In this document: piece by piece, positions 1-7,446 of the stretch
Layout: every line of letters begins with the position of its first letter
Position numbering within the stretch: position 1 is the stretch's first letter
Origin: a virus
Strand: one strand, 5' to 3'
IMG/VR virus record: IMGVR_UViG_3300046516_000848
Location: 1 to 25,978 of that record
DNA: 25,978 nucleotides
Notes under the pieces: generated by a model
Database searches by the model: none
The model's input: only the letters and a program-made list of their open reading frames with translations
What the model was told of the DNA's origin: nothing
Made by a program: the position numbers and the translations under genes

Positions 1-116
1 TCGGTGACGCTGCCGGACGGGAGGCGGCGTACCGGCTGCACACCGCGGTCGAGCAACTGCGCAGCGAACTGCACTTGATGGTCGCCAACGGCAAGGCCGC
101 CGAGCGCCAGGAATAA
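1..116 (+). CDS. 3' end of an unidentified phage gene (partial)
   Basis: An open frame enters from the left edge and ends at a TAA at 114-116, giving about 37 C-terminal residues. The readable tail is helical and charged, with AYRLHTAVEQLRSELH and an ending in AAERQE. Its place just before the scaffold gene fits the end of a portal protein or a small gene between portal and scaffold. The fragment is too short to tell which. The downstream gap to the scaffold start is 221 bp. Confidence 0.55.
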   Translation, partial: GDAAGREAAYRLHTAVEQLRSELHLMVANGKAAERQE

Positions 117-337
117 CCCGCCCGCAGTTGCCTGCGGCGTTGGTATAAAGAGCGGCTGCGGCGGCGTGGAAAGCAGACACGCTTCGATAAGATCAGCTGG
201 CAGAGACGTTCGACGACTGACCTTGGGTATCGGACCCGGCCCGGGATCAAAGCCGGAGTAGCGCCCGGCCCGCAGCATCAAATCTAACCCGCCAGCGTCG
301 TGAGACGCCGGCAATCCCACGAGATGGACGATAACGC
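117..337. other. Intergenic stretch before the scaffold gene
   Basis: This 221-bp gap separates the partial upstream gene from the scaffold start at 338. I see no convincing sigma70 promoter, terminator or small gene with a good ribosome binding site. A GAGATGGA stretch just before the scaffold ATG may act as a weak ribosome binding site. It may hold a late promoter of unknown consensus. Confidence 0.4.
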
Positions 338-1405
338 ATGAGCGACGTACCCGGCGCGGCCGGCGGCGATACCGTTGGCTTGCCCACCAATATCGCGCCG
401 AGCGATGCCGATATCGCCAAAGGTATCGAAGGACTGCTCGACGCCGAAGCGCCGCGCCGCCGTAGGGCGCAGCCCGCCGCCGAGCCTGCGCCAGCAGACA
501 CCCCATCCGACGCCGAAGAGGCGTCAGATCCCGGGCCGGACCCGCTTCCCACAGAGGAGGAGGACCCGTCACCCGGCGACGAAGACGACGAGGGAATTGA
601 CCCGGACGAGCCCGAGGAGGAGCCCGCTCCGGCAATCGATCCACCCGCGAGTTGGAAGGCGGACGAGAGGGCGCTGTGGGCCAAGGTTCCCCCAGACGTG
701 CAAGCAATCATTGCGCGACGGGATCGCGACGCCAGCAGCTACGTCTTAACCCGCACACAGGAAATGGCCGAAGAGCGGCGAGCGAGCGCCGAGGCACGGC
801 TGAGTGAGCGAGGCGAGTACAAAACGAACCTTGAGAAATTGCTGTTTGTTGCTGCACCCGAGGCGGAGAAATTCACCCAAATCGACTGGCAGCGCTTAGC
901 GGCCGAGAACCCGGCGGATTACGTCCGGCTCACCGCGGAACGCGACGCGCTGCGTGGTCGGATCGGCGCTATCCAAGGGGAAATCCAGCGGATCGACTAC
1001 CAGTCGAACGCTGAACGCGAGCAGCAATTCGGGCAATTCCGTGAGCAGCAGGCACAACTTCTGGCGCAGAAGCTCCCGGTTTACGCCGACGCCGAGCGCG
1101 GGCCTAAGTTCGTCCGCGAGCTGACGGACTACCTCCAAACGCAGGGCTTTACCCCCCAGGAATTGGCCGCGGTCGTCGACCACCGGGCAATCCTCCTGGC
1201 GGAAAAAGCGATGCGCGCGGATCGGGCGGCGGCGGCGCGCAACGGCGCCAATACGCAAAAGGCGCCGCCTCCCCGGGTGCAGCAGCCCGGCACCAAACAA
1301 CGCTCGGACACCTCAGCCAGCCAACGCCGCAACAATAAACTCGCAGCTCTGGAACGCAGCGGTTCCGAGCGGGACGCGGTCGCGTACCTGCTCGAGATCC
1401 TCTAA
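338..1405 (+). CDS. Probable capsid scaffolding protein
   Basis: A 355-aa protein directly upstream of the major capsid gene, the usual place for a scaffold. Residues 1-100 are low-complexity, with an Ala/Pro/Arg stretch near 35-55 and a very acidic Glu/Asp/Pro stretch at about 58-98. A short conserved-looking segment, PPASWKADERALWAKVP, follows at about 102-118; this pattern recurs in phage scaffold-like proteins upstream of SU10-type capsids. Residues 140-265 are mostly charged helix with coiled-coil character (Arg/Glu/Gln-rich), and the C-terminus is basic. Scaffolds guide procapsid assembly and are then lost. The role is inferred from position and composition, not from a recognised catalytic motif. 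ATG at 338 is the first good start; upstream ATGs are out of frame. Confidence 0.7.
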   Translation: MSDVPGAAGGDTVGLPTNIAPSDADIAKGIEGLLDAEAPRRRRAQPAAEPAPADTPSDAEEASDPGPDPLPTEEEDPSPGDEDDEGIDPDEPEEEPAPAIDPPASWKADERALWAKVPPDVQAIIARRDRDASSYVLTRTQEMAEERRASAEARLSERGEYKTNLEKLLFVAAPEAEKFTQIDWQRLAAENPADYVRLTAERDALRGRIGAIQGEIQRIDYQSNAEREQQFGQFREQQAQLLAQKLPVYADAERGPKFVRELTDYLQTQGFTPQELAAVVDHRAILLAEKAMRADRAAAARNGANTQKAPPPRVQQPGTKQRSDTSASQRRNNKLAALERSGSERDAVAYLLEIL

Positions 1406-1495
1406 AGCGAAGCTTACCGCCCTAAACGCCGCCTGGGCAGCGGCGCCCGCTAGCGCTGGGAAGCGCCGGCATCCCTCTGATGGAGCCTATTTATC

Positions 1496-2455
1496 ATGGC
1501 CATAGTACCAGGAACCGCCCTGACCTACACCGGACAGCCGGGACTCCAAGGTTTGCGCGAAGATTTGTCGAACATGATCTACATGATATCGCCGGAAACT
1601 ACACCTTTTCTCAGTAATATCGGCCGCGAGACGTGCGACGCGGTGTTGACCGAATGGCAGACCGACGCGCTCGCCGCCGCCGATGTCGGCAACGCCCAGT
1701 TCCAGGGCGATGATATCGCCACGTTTTCGGCAGCGTCAGTCACGGCGAGGCTCGGCAACCGCACCCAGATCATGCGCAAAACGGTGATCATCTCGGGTAC
1801 GGTCGACCGGGTTAATAAGGCCGGCCGCAACACCGAGCTGGCGATGCAGCTCACCAAACGCGGCAAGGAACTGAAGATCGACACCGAGTCGATCCTCCTC
1901 AATAACCAGGCGAAGGTCACCGGCGCCGTGACCACCGCACCGACCATGGCCGGCGTGCCCGCCTGGATCAAAACCAACACCAATCACGTTGGTACTAATC
2001 CGGTTGGCGATGGCAGCAATATCAGAGTGGATGGCGGCGCCCCCCGCGCCTTCACCGAGGTGATGTTGAAGGACGTTTTGAAACAAATATGGACGAACTC
2101 CAGCGAAGAACCGGATGTACTAATGTGCGGCGGTAGCAACAAATCTGTTGCTTCGTCGTTCACCGGCGGCGCGCAGAAGACGGTGGATGTCGCTACCAAG
2201 AAACTGACGGCAACCGTCGACATCTATGTCGGCGACTTCCACACGATCAACATCATCTCCAATCGCTGGCAGCGCCCGCGCGACGCTTTTATCTTGAACT
2301 GGAACTACTGGGCGGTCGCTTGGCTGCGGCCCACCAGCCAGGTGCCGCTCGCCAAAACCGGCGACGCCGAGAAGCGGATGCTGATCCAAGAATGCACGTT
2401 GATCAGCAAGAATGAGGCCGCATCGGGTGGCATCTACGACCTCACAACACCATGA
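1496..2455 (+). CDS. Major capsid protein, SU10-like (DUF5309 type)
   Basis: A 319-aa protein with the N-terminal signature of SU10-type major capsid proteins: an N-arm, then DLSNMIYMISPETTPFLSNI at about residues 23-42. This resembles the DLSDVIYNISPxxTPF pattern of that family. The middle contains the family's typical helix (about 100-140, basic and charged) and a later beta-rich section with an IYVGDFHTINI segment near 242-252. Length fits the family (roughly 310-350 aa). It forms the HK97-fold capsid shell. The start at 1496 has a GATGGAG ribosome binding site about 8-14 nt upstream. Position after the scaffold supports the call. The gene is followed after 79 bp by an HNH endonuclease, which separates it from the terminator at 3288. 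Confidence 0.9.
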   Translation: MAIVPGTALTYTGQPGLQGLREDLSNMIYMISPETTPFLSNIGRETCDAVLTEWQTDALAAADVGNAQFQGDDIATFSAASVTARLGNRTQIMRKTVIISGTVDRVNKAGRNTELAMQLTKRGKELKIDTESILLNNQAKVTGAVTTAPTMAGVPAWIKTNTNHVGTNPVGDGSNIRVDGGAPRAFTEVMLKDVLKQIWTNSSEEPDVLMCGGSNKSVASSFTGGAQKTVDVATKKLTATVDIYVGDFHTINIISNRWQRPRDAFILNWNYWAVAWLRPTSQVPLAKTGDAEKRMLIQECTLISKNEAASGGIYDLTTP

Positions 2456-2487
2456 CCTCTTGGTATTAACTATCGTCAGCCTGTATA

Positions 2488-2526
2488 CTCCCGTTATGGC
2501 GTCATTGCAAGACGCCATAACGGGAG
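2488..2526 (+). promoter_or_regulatory. Perfect 16-bp hairpin masking the HNH ribosome binding site
   Basis: CTCCCGTTATGGCGTC at 2488-2503 is exactly complementary to GACGCCATAACGGGAG at 2511-2526, with a 7-nt loop (ATTGCAA). The 3' arm ends in GGGAG, which is part of the only Shine-Dalgarno sequence (GGGAGGG, 2522-2528) in front of the HNH ATG at 2535. In an mRNA reading through from the capsid gene the site should therefore be paired and closed. There is no long T tract after it, so it is a poor intrinsic terminator. Confidence 0.8.
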
Positions 2527-2534
2527 GGTTTCTA

Positions 2535-3203
2535 ATGGCGGGTAAGCCGGTACGGCAACTGGTTGGAGAGCGGTTTGGGCTGTTGCTAGTCGTGGAGGCG
2601 GCGGGGTTCGCCAAGGGCCGCGCGCTGTGGCGATGCGCCTGCGATTGCGGGGCGATTGTCGTCAAGGTCGGCAATCTGCTGCAGCAGGGCAAAACGAAAA
2701 GCTGTGGATGCGCCAAGGCCGCTCTAGTGAGTGCGGGCAAGCGAACGCACGGCCAGGCTGGCGGCGAACGAACCGGGGCTTACCAGCGCTGGCTGGGCAT
2801 TAAGGCGCGGTGCGGCAATCCCAATAGTCCTGCATGGCATAACTACGGCGGGCGCGGGATCACGGTCTGCGATCGGTGGCGCGACAGCTTTGAGGCGTTT
2901 TACGCCGACGTGGGCGATCCGCCGGGGTCTGACCTGTCGCTTGATCGCATCGATAACGACGGCAACTACGAACCCGGCAATGTGCGTTGGGCAACCAAGT
3001 CGCAGCAGATCAAGAACAGCCGGTTTGATAAGGTGCAGGGCGTGCGTAACGGTCGGGCCAAGCTAACCGAGGACGATGTGAGATTTATCCGCGCTAGCAC
3101 GGCCAGCCGCACCATGCTCGCTGAGATGTTCGGGCTGGCCCCGACATACATCTCCACGCTTCGCGGGAGCAAGTACTACAAGCACTGGCGTTCTGTGAGC
3201 TGA
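2535..3203 (+). CDS. HNH homing-type endonuclease
   Basis: A 222-aa protein with the layout of free-standing phage HNH endonucleases. N-terminal Cys pattern C34, C36, C38 and then SCGC (56-59) suggests a small zinc-binding module. Next comes the HNH core: YGGRGITVCDRW at 104-115, then SLDRIDNDGNYEPGNVRWAT at 135-154, in which His is replaced by Asp as in many of this family. A C-terminal HTH-like DNA-binding segment follows (about 172-217, NGRAKLTEDDVRFIR...MLAEMFGLAPTYISTLRG). Such enzymes nick or cut DNA and spread by homing. It sits alone between the capsid gene and that operon's terminator, so it looks like an insertion. An in-frame ATG at 2496 lies inside the hairpin; I prefer 2535, which has the GGGAGGG site 6 nt upstream. 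Confidence 0.9.
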   Translation: MAGKPVRQLVGERFGLLLVVEAAGFAKGRALWRCACDCGAIVVKVGNLLQQGKTKSCGCAKAALVSAGKRTHGQAGGERTGAYQRWLGIKARCGNPNSPAWHNYGGRGITVCDRWRDSFEAFYADVGDPPGSDLSLDRIDNDGNYEPGNVRWATKSQQIKNSRFDKVQGVRNGRAKLTEDDVRFIRASTASRTMLAEMFGLAPTYISTLRGSKYYKHWRSVS

Positions 3204-3227
3204 CAACGCCTTGATCGTACAGGATAA

Positions 3228-3266
3228 ATAATTCGCGGATAATTCGCGGATAATTCGCCGCGAATT
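3228..3266 (+). repeat. Three tandem 11-bp repeats ending in a palindrome
   Basis: ATAATTCGCGG occurs at 3228-3238 and 3239-3249, and a third copy with one change (ATAATTCGCCG) lies at 3250-3260. The third copy runs into GCGAATT, so AATTCGC-C-GCGAATT (3252-3266) is a 7-bp inverted repeat. The unit is one helical turn long and is AT-richer than the surroundings. It lies between the HNH stop and the terminator. Function is unknown. Confidence 0.75.
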
Positions 3267-3287
3267 TCTAATCGTCGGAGTTCTTCG

Positions 3288-3319
3288 GGGCGGTCCATCG
3301 CGGGCCGCCCTTTTCTTTT
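3288..3319 (+). terminator. Intrinsic terminator after the capsid/HNH genes
   Basis: GGGCGGTCC (3288-3296) pairs with GGGCCGCCC (3302-3310), with one G-U pair and a 5-nt loop. TTTTCTTTT (3311-3319) follows at once. This is a typical Rho-independent terminator. A terminator right after the capsid gene is common, but here the HNH gene lies between them. Confidence 0.85.
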
Positions 3320-3329
3320 GGGACAAGCC

Positions 3330-3653
3330 ATGCCGATCCTGTTCGACACCGACCCCGAATACGGGGCCTACGAGACGTTCGACTACGATAACGATAATGG
3401 CCGCGTCACCATCCGCCGGATCTGCGACGTGCAGCCGATCATCGACCGCAACAAGGAACTGCAGAACCACACCGACTGCTGGAACGAGGCGAAAGACATG
3501 CGCCTGGCGGCCAGCATCCCCAACGAGGTGGCGCTGATGTGGCTCAACGATTACGGCGTTAACTGCTGGCGCAAGGAACACTGGCCGGCGGTGAAAAAAT
3601 TGCTCAACTCGAACGAGTGGAAATACCTTCGGACGAATACCTTTTACCTATGA
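3330..3653 (+). CDS. Small phage structural-region protein, unknown function
   Basis: A 107-aa protein just after the terminator. I do not recognise a catalytic motif. The N-terminal part is acidic and aromatic (FDTDPEYGAYETFDYDNDN, about residues 5-23), and the rest is mixed alpha/beta with several Trp and Asn residues. The stretch NEVALMWLNDYGVNCW lies near 66-81. Small conserved proteins of this kind sit between capsid and adaptor in SU10-like and related podoviruses and are often minor head components. ATG at 3330 is chosen over an in-frame TTG at 3318 inside the terminator T tract. Its stop overlaps the next gene as ATGA. Confidence 0.65.
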   Translation: MPILFDTDPEYGAYETFDYDNDNGRVTIRRICDVQPIIDRNKELQNHTDCWNEAKDMRLAASIPNEVALMWLNDYGVNCWRKEHWPAVKKLLNSNEWKYLRTNTFYL

Positions 3654-3865
3654 AGCCCAACACCAACAAACACCGCCTCTACAACGCGCTGAAGCGGCTG
3701 GTGACCGAGGCCCATGTCTTAGCCGGAATAGAGCAGGACGTGCTGCCCGAGTCGCACGTCCCAGACGACGCCGTCCTCTGCGTGATCCCGCTATCGGCGC
3801 TGGAGCAGGCCCGCGAGGCGCTCGGCGCCGCTCGCCTCAACCGACGAGATCCCGATGCCGCTTGA
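3650..3865 (+). CDS. 71-aa hypothetical phage protein
   Basis: The start ATG overlaps the stop of the preceding gene (ATGA at 3650-3653), so translation is probably coupled. The protein is mainly helical, with a basic N-terminus (MKPNTNKHRLYNALKRL) and a central beta-like segment (DDAVLCVIPLSAL). No family is recognised. An in-frame ATG at 3617 lies inside the preceding gene and has no ribosome binding site. The C-terminus overlaps the adaptor start by 11 bp. A small head-completion or chaperone-like protein is possible, but that is only inference from position. Confidence 0.6.
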   Translation: MKPNTNKHRLYNALKRLVTEAHVLAGIEQDVLPESHVPDDAVLCVIPLSALEQAREALGAARLNRRDPDAA

Positions 3866-4538
3866 CACATATGCCAATTTGCAGACCGCGGTGCTGGAGT
3901 GGCTGGGCCGCCCGGCCGACCGGCTCTTGGTCGATCACGTCCCGGACATGGTGACGCTGTTCGAGGCCGAAGCCCGCCCGCGGCTGCGCACGATCGGCGG
4001 CGAGGGGATGGAGATCCTCTACACCTCGCCCGGCTACCCGGACCTCGCGATGCCGGCGGACTTCGCCGAATTGCGCCACGCGATGCTGGTGGATCTCGCG
4101 GTGCCGCTCGATTTCATGGCCCCCGCGGAGGCGGCGCGCTACGTTTGCGTCGCCGGCATCCCGCAGTTTTACACGATCTACGGCAGCACCGACGATGCGG
4201 TGCCCTGCTCGCCAGGCGGCGGCAACATCCAGATGCGCCTCACCCCACCACCCGACAGCAGCTACACCGTCAGCGTCACTTACCTGCGTGGCTTGCCGGC
4301 GCTCTCGGCGGACAACCCGACCAACTGGCTGCTGAAGGCCTCGCCCACGGCGTATCTGTTCGGGACCTTGCTGGAGGCGGCAGCCTTTATCGGCCACGAC
4401 GAGCGCGTGCCGCTGTGGGCGCAGCGCCGCGAAGCTGCATTCGCCGCCCTGGAGCGCGCCGACATCAAAGCGCGCTGGGGCGGGCCATTGCAGGTGCGGC
4501 CGGACATGGGGATGCGCGTGCGCGGCGGGACGCTGTAG
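3855..4538 (+). CDS. Head-tail adaptor protein, SU10 adaptor-like
   Basis: A 227-aa protein resembling the helical adaptor family of short-tailed phages. It opens with TYANLQTAVLEWLGRPADRLLVDHVPDMVTLFEAEARPRL in segments (about residues 5-44), the usual first helices with an acidic 'FEAEA-R-L' turn. A beta section of the type 'LPADFAELRHAML' lies near 70-82. A central extension contains a YLRGLPALS turn, and the C-terminal helix (about 180-210) has AQRREAAFAALERADIKAR. Adaptors form the ring joining portal to nozzle. Position between head genes and the nozzle-like gene agrees. It overlaps the previous gene by 11 bp and is followed immediately by a GTG start at 4539. Confidence 0.75.
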   Translation: MPLDTYANLQTAVLEWLGRPADRLLVDHVPDMVTLFEAEARPRLRTIGGEGMEILYTSPGYPDLAMPADFAELRHAMLVDLAVPLDFMAPAEAARYVCVAGIPQFYTIYGSTDDAVPCSPGGGNIQMRLTPPPDSSYTVSVTYLRGLPALSADNPTNWLLKASPTAYLFGTLLEAAAFIGHDERVPLWAQRREAAFAALERADIKARWGGPLQVRPDMGMRVRGGTL

Positions 4539-5573
4539 GTGGCGAGTCCGCTCGATTGGCTGCAGTCGCTGCTGGGCGGCGGCGACCCGGAAGCGACGGG
4601 TCAGGCGGCCGCGAGCACGGCGATGGCGCCGAATGTCCTGCAATACGCGCAGGACGTGCTGTCGGGAAAGATCGCAGCGGGCGGCGCGCTGGCGCAGAAC
4701 AATTACGACCCGTCGCAATCGCCCGCGCAGAACGCGCTGAACCCGGCCGGGATTGCGCAGGCGACCGACGTGGCAATGGGGGTTGGCCCCGGCGCCATCC
4801 GCGCCTTCCACGGCAGCCCGCACAGTTTCGACAGGTTCGACATCAGCAAGATCGGCACCGGCGAGGGGGCGCAGGCTTACGGGCACGGGCTGTATTTTGC
4901 CGAGAACGAAGGCGTGGCGCGGGGGTATCGGGATGCGGTGACGCAAAAGCTCGGGGTCGGCATGGGGCCGGCTAATGAGTGGCTGGCAAGGTCAGGCGGT
5001 GACCCTCACAAAGCGTTGGCCATGTTTGAGGAGTTTGCTTCCGGTTTGCCGCCGACACGGGCGCAAGCTGAAATTCGCGCAGCCCTGGAGACCGCGACCA
5101 AGCCTGGTCACATGTACGAAGTCGACATCAACGCCGACCCGAAGGCGTTTCTCGATTGGGACAAGCCGCTGAGCGCGCAGGGGGAACCTGTTAAATCGAA
5201 GCTGAGAGATCTTGGCGTTGGAGCTGGAAAGTTAAGCGATCTCGGAACCCCGCAGGAAATATCCGCAACCTTGGATAAGGTGGGTGTCCCCGGCATCCGC
5301 TACCTAGACCAAGGCTCGCGCGTTGATCCCGCTGCCATACAGCGGCAGATAGATTTGCATCGGGGAAATTTGGCGGCGGGCAGCGCAATGGATGCGGCCG
5401 AGCGGCAGCGGTGGGAAACCAGAATAGCGGAATTGCAGACTGAATTAACAAAACCGCAGACCAGCAACTACGCCGTGTTCAACGACAGCCTGATCCAGAT
5501 CCTGCGCAAATACGGGCTCCTGCCGCCGGTGGCCGGCGCCGGACTCATGGGCATGGGCGGTGACAACCAATGA
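4539..5573 (+). CDS. ADP-ribosyltransferase-like protein in the virion operon
   Basis: A 344-aa protein starting with GTG right after the adaptor stop. Residues 1-85 look like a virion-associated leader (Ala/Gln-rich). From 88 on there is a clear ART-type signature: AFHGSPHSFDRFD at 89-101 and KIGTGEGAQAYGHGLYFAE at 104-122. These supply the expected His (H91) and Tyr (Y119) of the H-Y-E class. Later segments fit the same family: MYEVDINADP (192-201), GVPGIRYLDQGSR (249-261) and YAVFNDSLIQILRKYGL (311-327). An about 45-residue charged helical insertion (262-307) splits the last two. This resembles the ART domain of phage polyvalent proteins. It may be injected with DNA to modify a host protein, but I see no direct proof. 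The last catalytic residue is uncertain. It overlaps the next gene by ATGA. Confidence 0.75.
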   Translation: MASPLDWLQSLLGGGDPEATGQAAASTAMAPNVLQYAQDVLSGKIAAGGALAQNNYDPSQSPAQNALNPAGIAQATDVAMGVGPGAIRAFHGSPHSFDRFDISKIGTGEGAQAYGHGLYFAENEGVARGYRDAVTQKLGVGMGPANEWLARSGGDPHKALAMFEEFASGLPPTRAQAEIRAALETATKPGHMYEVDINADPKAFLDWDKPLSAQGEPVKSKLRDLGVGAGKLSDLGTPQEISATLDKVGVPGIRYLDQGSRVDPAAIQRQIDLHRGNLAAGSAMDAAERQRWETRIAELQTELTKPQTSNYAVFNDSLIQILRKYGLLPPVAGAGLMGMGGDNQ

Positions 5574-7153
5574 CCATCGTGCCATTTCCGGAGTGGCTGC
5601 CCGACCAGCCGGATTTCGCATCAGCGGGCGCGCCGGTCATCCGTAACTGCGTGCCGGCGACCAAGGCCAGCTACGGCCCGATGCCGACGCCGCAGCCCTA
5701 CAGTTTCAACACCCTCGATGCCCGCTGCCAGGGTGCCTATGTCATCCGCGACGCCACCGGCGCGCCCTACATCTACGCCGGCGACGCCACCAAGCTGTAC
5801 CGGATGCCGCCCGCCTTCGACTCGTTCTTCGACGTGTCGCGGGTCACCGGCGTCTATACGACGCCGTCGCCTTCGGCGGGCGGGTTCTGGTCGATGACCG
5901 CCTTCGGCAACCGCATCATCGCCAGCAATTACACCGACGCGATCCAGTCGATGCTGCTCTCGGGCACCAATTTCGACGTGCTGTCGCCGGATGCGCCAAG
6001 GGCCAAGTTCGTGACGGTGGTAAAGGATTTCGTCTTCGCGGCGAACACCATGGACCCGGTCGATGGCGCGGTGCCGTACCGTGTGTGGTGGTCCGGGCTC
6101 GGACAGCCGGATCAGTGGCCGACCCCAGGAAGTGTAACGGCGCTGGAGCTTCAGTCCGACTACCAGGACCTCCAGCAACAAGACCTGGGCGCCATCACCG
6201 GCATGGTCGCCGGGTTTATCGGTGCCAGCGACGTCGCGATTTTCTGTGAAAACGGGCTCTGGGGCGGCAACTACGTTGGCCCGCCGGTGCTGTTCAATTT
6301 CCGTGTTATCGCGGGCGCGCCGGGGACGATGTCGCCCTTGTCGATCGTGCCGGGCCGGATGCGGACAGCGGCGGGCAGCGCGGCGCAAGTGGCGATGTAT
6401 TTGAGCGAAAGCGGTTTCCAGGCGTTCGACGGCGCCGCGGCAATACCGTTTGGCGCAGGCAAGTTCGACCGCGAGTTCTTCCGAGAGTTGAACGGTAAGT
6501 GGATCGGCTACGTCCAGGGCGTCTCCGACCCTACGAGCAATCTCATCTACTGGGGCTTTGCCTCCGAGACCTCGAGCGACGGCTTGTTCGACAGATTGCT
6601 GGTTTACAACTGGGACCTGGCGCGCGCCGTCATCTGCGAGCTTGAACTCGAAGCCAACCACAGCGAGTGGCTGGCCCGCGGCCTCTTCGGCCAAGGCTAC
6701 ACGCTCGACACGATCGACAGCTTCGGCGACCTCGACACCATCGCGCCGCCGTTCGACGACCCGTTCTGGGCCGGCACCACAGCCGGCCGACTCACGACGT
6801 TCGCGCCCGACCACCGCCTCCACACCTGGGTTGGTCCGGCGATGGCGCCGACCCTGGACCTGCCGGAGACGCAGCCGTTCCCCGGGCGCCGCGCCTGGGT
6901 GACAAACGCCCGGCCGCTGATCGACGCCCCCGAGCCCGGCGACGATACTGTCACCGTCCAGGTGGGCGCGCGGGAGCGGCTGTCGGAAAGTGTCGTGTGG
7001 TCGGCCCAGATCCCGGTCAACATCCTGGGCGACTGCCCGCAGCGCACCACCGGCCGCTATGTTCGGATGCGGTTTGCCATGACGCGGGGCGTCAATTTCC
7101 AGGCGTTGCAGGGGCTCGACGTGGACATGGTTCCGGAGGGCAAACTGCGATGA
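5570..7153 (+). CDS. Tail nozzle / stabilization-like beta-propeller protein
   Basis: A 527-aa, beta-rich protein with repeated blade-like strands and many Trp/Tyr/Gly turns. It opens with EWLPDQPDFASAGAPVIRNC (about 8-27), the typical start of phage proteins that list 'tail nozzle' or P22 gp10-like functions. Later segments such as VWWSGLGQPDQWP (about 172-184), DVAIFCENGLW and AMYLSESGFQAFDG fit the repeating blades of these proteins. The C-terminus (about 440-527) is a separate beta domain. Such proteins form the hexameric tube below the adaptor and hold DNA in the head. ATG overlaps the ART stop (ATGA at 5570-5573), and the 3' end overlaps the next start in the same way. Confidence 0.75.
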   Translation: MTIVPFPEWLPDQPDFASAGAPVIRNCVPATKASYGPMPTPQPYSFNTLDARCQGAYVIRDATGAPYIYAGDATKLYRMPPAFDSFFDVSRVTGVYTTPSPSAGGFWSMTAFGNRIIASNYTDAIQSMLLSGTNFDVLSPDAPRAKFVTVVKDFVFAANTMDPVDGAVPYRVWWSGLGQPDQWPTPGSVTALELQSDYQDLQQQDLGAITGMVAGFIGASDVAIFCENGLWGGNYVGPPVLFNFRVIAGAPGTMSPLSIVPGRMRTAAGSAAQVAMYLSESGFQAFDGAAAIPFGAGKFDREFFRELNGKWIGYVQGVSDPTSNLIYWGFASETSSDGLFDRLLVYNWDLARAVICELELEANHSEWLARGLFGQGYTLDTIDSFGDLDTIAPPFDDPFWAGTTAGRLTTFAPDHRLHTWVGPAMAPTLDLPETQPFPGRRAWVTNARPLIDAPEPGDDTVTVQVGARERLSESVVWSAQIPVNILGDCPQRTTGRYVRMRFAMTRGVNFQALQGLDVDMVPEGKLR

Positions 7154-7446
7154 GCGCCAATTCGCCGCCCGCCGCCGTCACCGTATCGGTGGCGCCGTCC
7201 GACGTGCAGAGCAACTGGTGGTCCTGGCTGCAGTCGATGGCGGCGGCGATCAATCAGCTCGCTGCCTGGGCCAACCGGCCGCAACTGGCGCCCCTCACCG
7301 TAGATACGCTGCCGGCGGGTGTGCTCCCCGGCACGCTGGCGTTCGTGACCGACAGCACCACGTCGACCGGGGTGGTCGGGTCGGGCGGCGGCACGACCCC
7401 GGTACTGTGTTGGTTCAACGGCACGGACTGGATCGTTTTCTCGTGA
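7150..7446 (+). CDS. 98-aa phage structural-region protein
   Basis: Start ATG overlaps the nozzle stop (ATGA at 7150-7153). Residues 1-15 are low complexity. A Trp-rich helix, NWWSWLQSMAAAINQLAAWA, follows at about 22-41. A Gly/Thr-rich C-terminus ends in LCWFNGTDWIVFS, a pattern seen at the ends of small fibre-linked phage proteins. No enzyme motif is visible. It may be a tail needle, fibre-attachment or assembly protein; this is inference only. Confidence 0.6.
   Translation: MSANSPPAAVTVSVAPSDVQSNWWSWLQSMAAAINQLAAWANRPQLAPLTVDTLPAGVLPGTLAFVTDSTTSTGVVGSGGGTTPVLCWFNGTDWIVFS

Noticed and set aside
3837-4946. Leftward 369-aa ORF opposite the adaptor and ART genes
   Set aside because: The plus-strand genes here have clear families and coupled starts. 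The antisense reading is low-complexity His/Arg/Ala-rich.
5621-6823. Long leftward ORF (400 aa) opposite the nozzle-like gene
   Set aside because: It is an antisense shadow of a high-GC gene: Arg/Glu/Val-rich, no ribosome binding site and no family pattern.
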